64,000 bases of DNA from Brucella anthropi ATCC 49188 (GTDB taxonomy: Bacteria; Pseudomonadota; Alphaproteobacteria; Rhizobiales; Rhizobiaceae): assembly GCF_000017405.1 (NCBI RefSeq), contig NC_009668.1, positions 1,729,001 through 1,793,000 of the forward strand, read 5' to 3'. Below, piece by piece: positions 34,147 through 42,711 of this stretch (position 1 is the first letter of the stretch; every line of letters starts with the position of its first letter). The notes beneath the pieces were generated by a model. That model was not told the origin of the DNA. It searched no databases and saw only the letters and a list, made by a program, of their open reading frames with translations. The position numbers and the translations under genes are program-made.

Positions 34147-34650
34147 ATGGGTATGTCACAATACGATCCTGGCGCACTGGGTCGACCGGCTTGGAATGCG
34201 GGCAAGCAAGTTGGCGTCAAGAAGCCCCTGAAGCAGTGCCAGATATGGGCAGTCCGCTTTTTCCTCGACCGTGAAGGAAGGATGCGAGATCGGGCGCTTT
34301 TCGATCTTGCCATCGACAGCAAGCTCCGCGGCTGCGATCTGGTAAAGTTGAAAATCGGGACACTCGTCACCGGCCAGGATATTCGAACTCGGGCGATGGT
34401 CGTCCAACAGAAGACTGGACGACCCGTGCAGTTCGAAATTACGACCGAGGTCAGAGCTAGTCTGCTTGCCTGGCTTCAACGAAGGGGAGGAACAGTCGAT
34501 GACTATGCCTTCCCCAGTCGCGTCGACCACGCTGATCATCTCAGCACTCGGCAATACGCCCGGCTAGTCGATGAGTGGGTAACGGCGATCGGCCTTCGTC
34601 GGGAGGACTACGGTACGCATTCCCTGCGGCGAACGAAGGCTGCTATGATC
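34147..34650 (+). pseudogene. Tyrosine recombinase truncated at an IS3 element
   Basis: AGGAG precedes the ATG at 34147. The protein has the recombinase Arg (SKLRGCDLVKL), Lys (QQKTGRPV) and the His-x-x-Arg box (GTHSLRRTKAAMI), then enters the IS3 end after 168 residues and stops at 34668. The GH box and catalytic Tyr are missing. Sequence beyond the element gives only three more codons before a stop, so the 3' end was lost, not just separated. Confidence 0.82.
34647..34650. repeat. Left GATC flank of the IS3 element
   Basis: GATC immediately before the element; repeated at 35925-35928. Four base pairs is short, so the duplication is supported mainly by its position. Confidence 0.55.
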
Positions 34651-34715
34651 TTGACCTTGCCCCGTTGAAATAATCCATTTTGAAGTAAGCTCTGGCCCAT
34701 TGAGAGGACCAGAGA

Positions 34716-34982
34716 ATGAAGCGCAACCGTTTCACAGACGAACAGATCATTGGCATCCTGAAGGAGCACGAGGCGGGCACGCCTGTCTCGGAGCTTTGCC
34801 GCAAACACGGTGTCAGCGATGCGAGCATCTATAAATGGAAGGCCAAGTTCGGCGGGATGGACGTGTCTGAGGCCAAGCGGCTGAAGACGCTGGAGGACGA
34901 GAACACGAAACTGAAGCGGCTTCTGGCGGATGCGATGCTCGACAACGCCGCGTTGAAAGACCTTTTGGGAAAGAAGTGGTGA
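34716..34982 (+). CDS. IS3 transposase OrfA
   Basis: 88 residues: helix-turn-helix ([34 protein letters not shown]) and a leucine-zipper-like C-terminus ([19 protein letters not shown]). Ends overlapping orfB, allowing a minus-one frameshift fusion. Confidence 0.92.
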   Translation: MKRNRFTDEQIIGILKEHEAGTPVSELCRKHGVSDASIYKWKAKFGGMDVSEAKRLKTLEDENTKLKRLLADAMLDNAALKDLLGKKW

Positions 34983-35905
34983 CGCCCGCAGCCCAGCGGA
35001 ACGCTATCGCGCATCTGATGAACCAACATCGGATGAGCGAACGGCGGGCGTGTAAAGCCATCGGTGTTTGCCGGATGACAGTTCGTTACGAAAGCAGCCG
35101 CATCGACGACCATGACCTTCGCGAGCGAATGAAGGCGTTGGCGCATGAACGCCGCCGCTTTGGCTACCGACGCATTCATGTCCTACTCAGACGCGAGGGG
35201 CACCTTGTGAACCACAAGAGGCTCTTCCGGCTCTATCGGGAGGAAAAGCTGATGGTGCGCAAGCGCGGCGGTCGCAAGCGAGCGATCGGCACACGAGCAC
35301 CGATGCTGGTTCCGATGACAGCCAATGATCGTTGGTCACTGGACTTCGTGTCGGATCAACTCACCGATGGACGCAGGTTCCGGATTCTGACGGTCGTCGA
35401 CGATTGCACCAGGGAATGCCTGGCACTCGTCGCCGATACATCGCTTTCCGGTCTGCGCGTTGCCCGCGAGCTTGACCGGATCATCGAGGAGCGCGGCAAA
35501 CCGAAAATGATCGTCAGTGACAACGGCAGCGAGTTCACCAGCAACGCGATCCTGCAATGGACGGACAAGACTAAGGTGGATTGGCACTACATTGCGCCTG
35601 GCAAACCCATTCAGAACGCTTTCATCGAAAGCTTCAATGGACGGCTGCGAGACGAGTTCTTGAATGAAACCCTCTTCTCGTCACTGACCCATGCTCGATC
35701 AGCGCTTTCAAACTGGCGCGGCGATTACAACGATCACCGTCCACATTCTGGCCTCGGCTGGCTGACACCTGCCGAGTTCGCTCAGACCATCAACCCGCGA
35801 CGTGATGCGGTGCTGCGCAGCCGAAATGGCTCCGCACCGCAACCCGCCGCTACCGCCCCAAATACAGCAACCCAAAACCGCTGGAGCGAACTCAAAACTG
35901 GATAA
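34976..35905 (+). CDS. IS3 transposase OrfB (DDE integrase core)
   Basis: 309 residues with HTH_21 at the N-terminus and an rve core: Asp in SLDFVSDQL, Asp in [11 protein letters not shown], Glu in [14 protein letters not shown]. Begins in the minus-one frame within the last codons of orfA. Intact. Confidence 0.92.
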   Translation: MVTPAAQRNAIAHLMNQHRMSERRACKAIGVCRMTVRYESSRIDDHDLRERMKALAHERRRFGYRRIHVLLRREGHLVNHKRLFRLYREEKLMVRKRGGRKRAIGTRAPMLVPMTANDRWSLDFVSDQLTDGRRFRILTVVDDCTRECLALVADTSLSGLRVARELDRIIEERGKPKMIVSDNGSEFTSNAILQWTDKTKVDWHYIAPGKPIQNAFIESFNGRLRDEFLNETLFSSLTHARSALSNWRGDYNDHRPHSGLGWLTPAEFAQTINPRRDAVLRSRNGSAPQPAATAPNTATQNRWSELKTG

Positions 35906-35924
35906 AACTTGGGGGCAAGGTCAG

Positions 35925-35928
35925 GATC
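35925..35928. repeat. Right GATC flank of the IS3 element
   Basis: Partner of 34647-34650. Confidence 0.55.
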
Positions 35929-36060
35929 TTCTCGGTGTAATTTTTTCACGTCAGCGTGTTTCGCCATGAGAATATTCTGATACGCATAAAAGCACATCCG
36001 GTGAAATAGTCCTTAATAGTGCAACATATTTGGGCCTAACTGGACCACCCAAACAGCGCT

Positions 36061-36336
36061 CTATTTTCGCCCGCGCTGGCGCTCAACGCAGGTCTTCGCA
36101 TCCTTTCCCGGTGCGCATTCGTCTTCCTCTTTTTTCACGCGGTCCTGCTTCTGTGGCTCGGAATTTAGCGGAACGTGAACCGCATCTGGGTCAGACGGCG
36201 GCTGATTAGGAGACGATGGCGGATTGCCTGGCACCTCCGGTTCTTGCGTGCCTGACTGTGTCGGCATACCTGATTCCTGTGCAACTGCTATATTCGGGGC
36301 GATCAGTAGTAGCGCAAATATGACTAAGTTTTTCAT
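36061..36336 (-). CDS. Small exported proline-rich protein
   Basis: 91 residues with a Sec signal (MKNLVIFALLLIAPNIAVAQ) and a Pro/Ser/Glu-rich mature part ending in a basic tail, with two cysteines (DECAPGKDAKTCVE) that could form one disulfide. GGAGTAGGAAA precedes the ATG. It lies 68 bp downstream of a second tiny exported or membrane protein and may share its EcfG promoter. Family unknown. Confidence 0.7.
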   Translation of the reverse strand: MKNLVIFALLLIAPNIAVAQESGMPTQSGTQEPEVPGNPPSSPNQPPSDPDAVHVPLNSEPQKQDRVKKEEDECAPGKDAKTCVERQRGRK

Positions 36337-36404
36337 TTTCCTACTCCGAGTTTAAATCATGGAACTGCCTTACATCTTCACTCCGCATCTTACGAAAGAA
36401 GGGC

Positions 36405-36533
36405 CTATTGAACCTCAGAAGAGCCTTGTTCGCCGCTGTTCTGAGGAGACACCCCATAATAATAAGGTGTTGCGAAGATAAATCCCAAGATTACAGCAAC
36501 GGCTAAAATTAAGAACAATATCGACTTACGCAT
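36405..36533 (-). CDS. 42-residue membrane or exported peptide
   Basis: Reads MRKSILFLILAVAVILGFIF followed by ATPYYYGVSPQNSGEQ and a short polar end: one hydrophobic helix at the N-terminus with a positive start, so either a membrane anchor or signal peptide. AGGAG lies about 7 bp before the ATG at 36533. An exact EcfG promoter begins 27 bp upstream, which strongly supports the gene despite its size. Confidence 0.65.
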   Translation of the reverse strand: MRKSILFLILAVAVILGFIFATPYYYGVSPQNSGEQGSSEVQ

Positions 36534-36559
36534 TCATTTCTCCTGTCCAAGACAGACTA

Positions 36560-36584
36560 AACGAACCGCCACCATTCGGGTTCC
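36560..36584 (-). promoter_or_regulatory. EcfG-type promoter of the 42-aa peptide gene
   Basis: On the minus strand GGAAC (36584-36580), 17-nt spacer, GTT (36562-36560), ending 27 bp before the ATG at 36533. Confidence 0.72.
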
Positions 36585-36647
36585 GTCCTATCGACAAACA
36601 TCTGAAGCGCACTATTTGCCGAAAGCGAAAATAGTCAGGGGATCAGG

Positions 36648-37457
36648 ATGTCCAGTTCGGAAGAGACGGAGCCGACGGCAGACGGGCTGAAGGAAAGACT
36701 TCCATCGAAGTCAGCCGCCATCCACGAGCTAATCCGACGTGATGGTGAGAAGGAAATCAACCGAGATGCAATGGCGCTTTTCTGGTCAGCCATTGCAGGC
36801 GGAATTTCTATGAGCACATCCATGATCGCTCGGGGAATTTTGGAGACTTACCTTCCAGACAGCGATCTTTTCTTCCTTGTGAGCTCCGCAGGATACACGG
36901 TCGGGTTCATCATCGTCATCATCGCCAATCAGCAGCTATTCACGGAGAATACGATCACTCCTGTCTTGCCTTTTATGACAGAGCCGACGCTGTCTCATTT
37001 CGTGAAAATGATCAGGTTGTGGACCATTGTTCTCTTCGGGAACTTGATTGGCGGTGCAATTGCAGCCTTCGTTATGGTTAGTATGCCGATTTTCTCGGAC
37101 GAAGTGACCAATACGTTTGTTGACATGGGTAAGCACCTTATAGCCAACAGCAGCAATGAACTATTCAGTAAGGGAATAATGTCAGGCTGGCTTATTGCTA
37201 CGTTGGTCTGGATGCTTCACAGTACAAAGCAGGGGCACCTAGCATTAATCTTTCTCATCACATACCTCATAGCTATCGGCGATTTAACACACATCGTAGT
37301 GGGTTCAATTGAGGTGCTATTTTTACTTATGATTGGAGAAGTCACCCCGTTTGATAGCATCTTTAAATTCGGGCTCCCAACTTTGTTCGGGAACGTCGTT
37401 GGAGGAACTTTCATCTTCGGATTAATTTCGCACGCACAGGTGCGTGCCGACGAATAG
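36648..37457 (+). CDS. Formate/nitrite transporter family channel (YfdC-like)
   Basis: 269 residues with six membrane segments. It has the FNT pore motif variant NQQLFTENTITPVLPF near residues 103-118 and the second half-repeat around LIGGAIAAFVMV. A charged N-terminal extension of about 45 residues places it with the YfdC-like branch, whose substrate is uncertain, rather than FocA or NirC proper. ATG at 36648. It is divergent from the EcfG-driven small gene and shows no EcfG site of its own. Confidence 0.85.
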   Translation: MSSSEETEPTADGLKERLPSKSAAIHELIRRDGEKEINRDAMALFWSAIAGGISMSTSMIARGILETYLPDSDLFFLVSSAGYTVGFIIVIIANQQLFTENTITPVLPFMTEPTLSHFVKMIRLWTIVLFGNLIGGAIAAFVMVSMPIFSDEVTNTFVDMGKHLIANSSNELFSKGIMSGWLIATLVWMLHSTKQGHLALIFLITYLIAIGDLTHIVVGSIEVLFLLMIGEVTPFDSIFKFGLPTLFGNVVGGTFIFGLISHAQVRADE

Positions 37458-38226
37458 TCAGGCGGTTCAGTCATACTGCGCAGCAAGCAGCGCCTTTGTT
37501 TTCGGTGAAAGGTGCGCTCAAGCAATCCATAGACATTCTTCAAATTCAGTTCTGGGAATTCCAGGCGGAAGCGAATGGGCAGATAGCCATTCTAGCGCGT
37601 TTGATAATCACCACAATTAATTTGCTACGCCGACCTCATTGAGCGTCGGCGATGACAATTCAGGCCCCTCCACATCAAGGCGTCATCAGACCAGGGCTCT
37701 TGCTCTACGAAATGCAGCAGAGATTGATGCTTGGCAGAAACCAGCCCCGGCGATGTTACCGCCGCCAGCGGCTCTACGCTTTCGCGCGCCACTGGGATCA
37801 TCAACCCAGTACAATAATCCTGAAGGGTTCAGCCCTATCAACATACCCGATTACTTCGATCAGCGCCTCCAAAAGCGCCTCGAACACACTTTCTTGTCTA
37901 TTGTAAGTCTTATCCATGTCGACCATCTACGCACGTGGTACATACCGTAGCTGACGTGACGACGTGACGTCCTCTTGCTGCAAGCGATAGGCACACAACG
38001 GATGCCGCGGTCAGTTGTCGCGCACGTAAGCGTTGCCCGCGGGATGTCTCGTAGAGTTTGCGGTAGACTACGGCTTCCGTGCTACGGCTGTTTGGTCTGG
38101 ACGTGCTTGCCTTCGCACTGTTGATCAAGAGTCAATTGCTCTTTAATTCGTTGCAAGTATCGGGATCAAACCTTGGCCCCCAGTCAAGTGCGCCACCGGG
38201 CGGTCAGCACCAAGAAATCTTCGTTT
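37458..38226. other. Gene-poor stretch, nothing convincing
   Basis: Several short overlapping frames exist on both strands (for example around 37639-37950 and 37910-38128), but none has a ribosome site, a recognisable domain or consistent codon use. Possibly remnant DNA from rearrangement. No hairpin or repeat was seen by eye. Confidence 0.5.
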
Positions 38227-38251
38227 GGAACAGTTATAGTTTCGATGCGTT
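38227..38251 (+). promoter_or_regulatory. EcfG-type promoter of the four-helix copper-binding protein gene
   Basis: GGAAC (38227-38231), 17-nt spacer, GTT (38249-38251), 31 bp before the ATG at 38283. Confidence 0.75.
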
Positions 38252-38282
38252 CCTTAGGAAGGAACAGTAGGGAGGAGGAACG

Positions 38283-38609
38283 ATGAACAATAACGAGATG
38301 AAAGCCTGCATTGATGCATGTTTAGCTTGTTATCAGACATGCATCGGAATGGCGTCCACACACTGCCTCGAAGAAGGTGGGGAACATGTCGAACCCACAC
38401 ACTTTCGAACCATGCTTACTTGCGCCGAAATATGCAGGAGCTGTGCCCATATCATGCTCTTGCGGACGCCTTTGCACCAAGCGGTATGTCGAGCCTGTGC
38501 TGAAATATGCGAGGCCTGCTCCAAGAGCTGCGAGGCACTCGACGGGATGGACGAATGTGTCGCCGCTTGTGATCTATGTGCCGCGACTTGCCGGGAAATG
38601 GCCGCTTAA
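38283..38609 (+). CDS. Four-helix bundle copper-binding (Csp/DUF326-like) protein
   Basis: 108 residues with 14 cysteines arranged as CxxxC pairs along helices (CIDACLACYQTC, CAEICRSCAH, CRACAEICEACSKSCEA, CVAACDLCAATC). This is the pattern of Csp copper-storage proteins and DUF326, in which thiolates line the core of a four-helix bundle and bind many Cu(I) ions. There is no signal peptide, so it is the cytosolic type. GGAGGAGGAA precedes the ATG. An EcfG promoter makes it a stress-induced metal-buffering protein (inference). Confidence 0.9.
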   Translation: MNNNEMKACIDACLACYQTCIGMASTHCLEEGGEHVEPTHFRTMLTCAEICRSCAHIMLLRTPLHQAVCRACAEICEACSKSCEALDGMDECVAACDLCAATCREMAA

Positions 38610-38694
38610 TGGCCAGGCATAATATGCAAAAACTCGAACAATTCCTTACTGTTCGCCGTTTCGGTCCGATAATTTAAAAGGAGAATCTTATGGC

Positions 38695-38981
38695 ATGGCA
38701 CCCCGAAAGCATGCTTTCCGAACAGATCTACGCACGCGCAGAGAGGTCAGCAGCCTATCTTCCCGCCTGTCAGATCATCTCAGCAATTTATCCAGCGCGA
38801 CTGATGACGCGCTCGCATCAACGAAAGACGCTGTAAATGTTCTCGCCGAAGATGCACGTGAACGTGGCCAACATGTCGTACAATACGCACGAGAAGTCCC
38901 AGGCACCGCTCCGCGTGGGTTTCTGTTGGTCTGGTGGCCTTAATGGCCTACATGCTCATGAAGGGCAGACGCAGCCGTTGA
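38695..38981 (+). pseudogene. DUF883/ElaB-like small membrane protein with frameshifted C-terminus
   Basis: The frame from 38695 encodes a helical segment (SSRLSDHLSNLSSATDDALA, AVNVLAEDARERG) and then ends abruptly in LLVWWP. In the next frame the same stretch gives WVSVGLVALMAYMLMKGRRSR and a stop at 38981. That is a clean membrane helix with a basic tail, as expected for DUF883/YqjD-like proteins. A one-base change near 38895-38916 best explains this. The best ribosome site (AGGAGAATCTT) precedes ATG 38690 in a third frame, so a second early change is possible. Could also be a sequencing error. Confidence 0.55.
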
Positions 38982-39421
38982 CGGTACAATCGGCGGGCAG
39001 CCTACCGCAATAGGCCTAACCGCCGAAACAGCAGCCGGAGGAGAAACCGCGCTAGGGAAGTTACTCCGGTCGTGAACGAGGCATAGAACGCCCAGTAAAA
39101 AGGCCTGCGCACGGCGTTCCAATTAGTATATGCCTTATTCACCCCGGTGGTGACTTGAATGCGCGTTACCGACAATCAGGCTGTTTCTTATTGTTTGTCA
39201 AATATGTCCCCATAAAGCCTTCAAGAACAGTCAGGACACGACAAACAAGGGCCTTTTTCTGAAATCTCGGCGGCCCGGCTAGAATGCCCATCTTGCTCGC
39301 CAATTCCACCTAACGTCTGCCCAAGGGAGCAGCATCTTCAACCCGGTCTAGCAGCGCGCCCAAGGCCGAACTAATGCCTGCTAGAACAGGTATACCCGCT
39401 GGCCAGTTGTCATAAATTAGG
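38982..39421. other. Stretch without a gene, left of the island integrase
   Basis: No frame with a ribosome site or known domain on either strand. Inside the island, downstream of the integrase stop. Confidence 0.5.
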
Positions 39422-40684
39422 CTATTTCGCGTCGTTAGACGTCACGTTCAACAGCCCTTTGATATGCTCGCTGACGTCCTCCGCAGCCGCAAGCAACGCG
39501 CTGTCCGGACGATGTATATAGCGAGAAGTAACGCCTCTTCCCTTGTGCCCTAACAGTCCAGCTATTGTGCCATCAGAATACCCACACCCCGAAGCAAAAG
39601 ACGCATACGTATGCCGGAGAGTATGGCAAGTGACATTATCCAATTCCGCTGTTTGAAATATTCGGGCAGCCTCACGTTTCGTTCCTTGATACGGGCCGTC
39701 TCCCCTTGCTCCAGGGAATACCCAGTCTGAACCAGACAGTTTATCGATGTTCGATAAGATTTTCGTTGCTGCGCTACCAATTGCTCTGAGACTTTGCCCC
39801 GTCTTCGTGTCCCCGAGACGCAAACATCGCTGAGATAAATCGACTTCAGACCATCTCAAAGAAGCAATTTCGTTTAGTCTGCATCCCGTCAACACAAGTA
39901 GATGAACGACTGTCAGAGCATAACGATGAATTGCTTTTTCATTACAATCGCGTCCGGCAGATAGCACCTTTCCCAGTTGTTTCAGTTCTACTTCTGATAG
40001 GAATCTTTGCCGTGGCTGTCCTCGGTATCTGCGAACTCTGTGAACAGGATTGTCGCGGATCAAGCCTTCATCGACTGCCCATGTCATAATCCCTGACAGC
40101 AAATCCGCGACGCGAGCAGCAGAACCTGCACCCCCAGTTACAATTGCTCTGCCGCGGGTCCCAGTTTTGATACTCGTAGCTGTTTTTCCCACCGTGATAT
40201 CGTGGATCAGACGCTTGACAACTTTAGAATCCACCTCGATCACATGCTTCTTTCCGATAAGTGGCTTAATGTGTCGCTCAATGCGACCCACATCAATCTG
40301 AAGCGTCGACTCCTTCTTAGGTCGGTGAAAGCGAGTTAAAATGGCACCTGCACGGGCAGCTTTCATATAATCGTCGCAGAGTTCCGCGACAGTCAACGGA
40401 CCTTCAGCAGATCGTTGTTCGTCTCTCGCGGCCGCCGGGTCGCCACCTGATGCTACCAAGCCTAGAAGGCGTTTTGCCTCGAGACGAGCTGTTTCAACGG
40501 TCCATGGTGATCCATACTTTCCAATAGACATCCATCGCGAACGCCCTCGAACGCTATACTTGAGAATAAACACTCGAGCGACGCGCTGCCGCCTCACCCC
40601 AAAACCTGCCACGCTACCCCTGCCGTCATCCCACAAAATTGTGTCGGGTGTCAGGCCGTCTACGTCGTTTTTCGTAATTGGCAT
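39422..40684 (-). CDS. Phage/island-type tyrosine integrase
   Basis: 420 residues from the ATG at 40684. An N-terminal DUF4102-like arm-binding segment (ILWDDGRGSVAGFGVRRQRV) is followed by a SAM-like core domain and the catalytic domain with Arg in LLVLTGCRLNEIASLRW, His-x-x-Arg in CHTLRHTYASFA, His in GHKGRGVTSR and Tyr in SRYIHRPD. Full length with all active-site residues. Its start faces a tRNA-Val 3' fragment 146 bp away, the classic int-att arrangement. Confidence 0.92.
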   Translation of the reverse strand: MPITKNDVDGLTPDTILWDDGRGSVAGFGVRRQRVARVFILKYSVRGRSRWMSIGKYGSPWTVETARLEAKRLLGLVASGGDPAAARDEQRSAEGPLTVAELCDDYMKAARAGAILTRFHRPKKESTLQIDVGRIERHIKPLIGKKHVIEVDSKVVKRLIHDITVGKTATSIKTGTRGRAIVTGGAGSAARVADLLSGIMTWAVDEGLIRDNPVHRVRRYRGQPRQRFLSEVELKQLGKVLSAGRDCNEKAIHRYALTVVHLLVLTGCRLNEIASLRWSEVDLSQRCLRLGDTKTGQSLRAIGSAATKILSNIDKLSGSDWVFPGARGDGPYQGTKREAARIFQTAELDNVTCHTLRHTYASFASGCGYSDGTIAGLLGHKGRGVTSRYIHRPDSALLAAAEDVSEHIKGLLNVTSNDAK

Positions 40685-40829
40685 ATCAAATCCTAGCAAC
40701 AGATTAGCAACTTTCAGCACATGATTTGAACAGAATATTCGGGAAGATCAAGGATGCGCATAAAATTTTTATTCATTAAATACAGTAAGTTAGTGAAATT
40801 CCGGGAAGTATCGGGAAATAGCAAGCCGC

Positions 40830-40876
40830 CGTTGACATCGTAGGGGTCACAGGTTCAATCCCTGTCACGCCCACCA
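40830..40876 (+). repeat. 47-nt tRNA-Val (GAC) 3' fragment, probable attR of an integrated island
   Basis: Begins in the anticodon loop (TTGACAT) and contains the 3' anticodon stem, the T arm with GGTTCAATCCC, the acceptor 3' strand and CCA. Bases upstream do not pair to complete the 5' half (CGTAG has no CTACG partner), so it is not a full tRNA. The intact gene should lie on the plus strand left of the window. Confidence 0.8.
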
Positions 40877-41168
40877 TTCGATCTTCTTGGAATTATTGCG
40901 ATAACTTGGCTCGACAGAGCGCTGGTTCCAGAACAGGTTTCAGTCTGGCAACTTAAAAAAGCATGACTGCGCGACGGTGCTTGTATCGGCAAATGCCGAT
41001 TGCTCAGAGTTTCCTGACATTCATTCTAAAGATCAAAAAAATCTCATCGCCACGTTCGCATAAGACGCCCCGATTCATAGAAAACCGCATCGTTTTTCCG
41101 CCCCTCTGAGTATCAATCTGCTTCGGACGGGATGCGCCTGCGATCAGTACGATAACGCCGCTCATTAC
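40877..41168. other. Gap between attR and nosX
   Basis: No gene or clear hairpin seen; probably the ancestral downstream flank of the tRNA gene. Confidence 0.4.
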
Positions 41169-42179
41169 CTAAGAACCCAGGCCTATTCGTTCGCCAGAGC
41201 GTGTCTGTGCAATCACAGACATATCCTGTTGGCTACCGATAACTGCTTCGATCTGATTCTTGTCCATGAGGCTGAACGCAGTTGCCCAGGCATCGGCTCG
41301 CGCCGCATCGCGGGCCACGACAGTCACCCGGCGATAAAGTGCCGCTGAAAAGCCAGTTTTTGGGTTGAGCAAATGGTTAAACCGTCCGGACTCATCGAAC
41401 TGAAAGCCCGTGAAGCTGGATGTCGCGAGCGCCTGATTGCGGATATCAACATACTCTTCGGCAGCAGCTCCGGCTTCCAGATCGGCGATGCCAATGCACC
41501 ATGCCGTGCCGTCAGCTCTTGAACCAAGAGCGCGATACTCCCCCATATCGACCAGTGCATATTCGACTCCTGCCCTTTGCAACAATGCCGTCACGCGGTC
41601 GGTGACATAGCCCTGCGCAATACCATTTAAAGTCAGAGACATAGATGGCTTGGAGAATGCAATGCGGTTATCATCGAACAGAACATAACCGAACCCTACC
41701 TTCGCCAGCGCTTCATCCCAAAGCTGTCGCGATGGTCCGTCGGGAGAAGGATGTTCTTGCGAGAAATGCTTTTTCAGACAGTTCCAAAGAGGCTGTACGG
41801 TCGGATCGAAAAGGCCATCACTGGCCTGCCAGCATTCATGGCAGATACGCAGAACCTCAACCAGATCAGGCGAAGGCGATGCCAGCGCCCCATCGCGATT
41901 AAGTTGGGCAAGTTCTGAATCTTCGCGATAGAGGCTGAAGATGTTCTCCAGCCTTTTGGCCTCTTGAGCCGCTTCGCGCAGCAACCGTTCAGCGGTCGAA
42001 CGATCCGGATGATAGAGTATGATCTTGGCAGGTGCCCCCATCGCCTGACTACGCCAGATGATGGGCTCCGGAAGGTCGAGTGAAACTGCGTGTTTTGGAA
42101 TGGCCCAGAACACTACTCCAGCCGCACCACCCGCAAGTACAAGCCGACGGCTGATACGCTGACCACCTTCAATGCGCAT
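41169..42179 (-). CDS. nosX: NosX, ApbE-like FAD:protein FMN transferase
   Basis: 336 residues with a twin-arginine signal (ISRRLVLAGGAAGVVF) and an ApbE fold: MGAPAKIILYHPD, SLTLNGIAQGYVTDRV, DMGEYRALG and the C-terminal NHLLNPKTG and metal-site ARADAWATAFSLM segments. It transfers FMN covalently to the periplasmic domain of NosR, which feeds electrons to NosZ. The ATG at 42179 overlaps the end of nosL by 11 bp; longer readings run into nosL. Last gene of the operon. Confidence 0.9.
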   Translation of the reverse strand: MRIEGGQRISRRLVLAGGAAGVVFWAIPKHAVSLDLPEPIIWRSQAMGAPAKIILYHPDRSTAERLLREAAQEAKRLENIFSLYREDSELAQLNRDGALASPSPDLVEVLRICHECWQASDGLFDPTVQPLWNCLKKHFSQEHPSPDGPSRQLWDEALAKVGFGYVLFDDNRIAFSKPSMSLTLNGIAQGYVTDRVTALLQRAGVEYALVDMGEYRALGSRADGTAWCIGIADLEAGAAAEEYVDIRNQALATSSFTGFQFDESGRFNHLLNPKTGFSAALYRRVTVVARDAARADAWATAFSLMDKNQIEAVIGSQQDMSVIAQTRSGERIGLGS

Positions 42180-42711
42180 GGCTTTCGGCTCCAAGATCGG
42201 AGGGCCGCACCGACTGACCGCCGAGAACGTAATCCTCCGGTATTTCGGTAAAAGTGCTAATACGGCCGCCCTTTTCCGCAACGAACTTCTCCGCTGCTTC
42301 TCGTGTCGAAAACGGTACGGCCTCCTGTGCCCCCATTCCACCTACAGCAGCGCTTTCAATCACGAAAAAGGCTTTGCGCGCATCGACCCAGTTTTCCGCT
42401 CCCGGCTCTTCCCAGCTTGGCGCTTTCGCCATATCTGAAACGTAGATCGCCGCGATCCCTTTTGGCTCCTCAGGCAGCATCGTAAAGGCGAGCGTATCAC
42501 GGGCGGAAGAGAACCATACTGCCTCGTTTGTCGGCTCTAGAATGATTTGCCCCTTGGGGCCGGGGTGCTCCAGAACATTCATTCCGCAATATCGGCCCAT
42601 TGCGCTTTCCGTCAGCGCGAAAGGAGCCATCACGGCATCATTCTTTTCATCCGGAGAACACCCTGCAAGCAGAACCAGAAACAGGGGGGCAAGAAACAGA
42701 GCGTGTTTCAT
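42169..42711 (-). CDS. nosL: NosL, copper chaperone lipoprotein
   Basis: 180 residues with a lipoprotein signal (LFLVLLAGCSPD; lipobox Cys17). The NosL core has RYCGMNVLEHPGPKGQI, which includes the Cys-Gly-Met Cu(I) ligand motif, and a C-terminal AAEKFVAEKGGRI segment. It delivers copper for NosZ centre assembly at the periplasmic face. GGAAAGAATT precedes the ATG at 42711, which overlaps the nosY stop. Confidence 0.92.
   Translation of the reverse strand: MKHALFLAPLFLVLLAGCSPDEKNDAVMAPFALTESAMGRYCGMNVLEHPGPKGQIILEPTNEAVWFSSARDTLAFTMLPEEPKGIAAIYVSDMAKAPSWEEPGAENWVDARKAFFVIESAAVGGMGAQEAVPFSTREAAEKFVAEKGGRISTFTEIPEDYVLGGQSVRPSDLGAESHAH

Larger units (their letters stand above)
34651..35924 (+). 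mobile_element. IS3-family insertion sequence (IS407-like), complete, 1274 bp
   Basis: Ends carry the inverted repeat TGACCTTGCCCC (12 of 13 terminal bases matching), flanked by GATC on both sides. It contains the usual overlapping orfA/orfB. A 4-bp duplication is typical of the IS407 group. Confidence 0.88.

Noticed and set aside
37639..38128. Open frames of 70-100 residues on both strands
   Set aside because: No ribosome site, known motif or convincing composition; they overlap one another.
38940..39122. 60-residue minus-strand frame
   Set aside because: Opposes the end of the DUF883-like gene and has no recognisable features.
40800..40876. Complete tRNA gene
   Set aside because: Only the part from the anticodon loop to CCA is present; upstream bases cannot form the D arm, acceptor or 5' anticodon stem.
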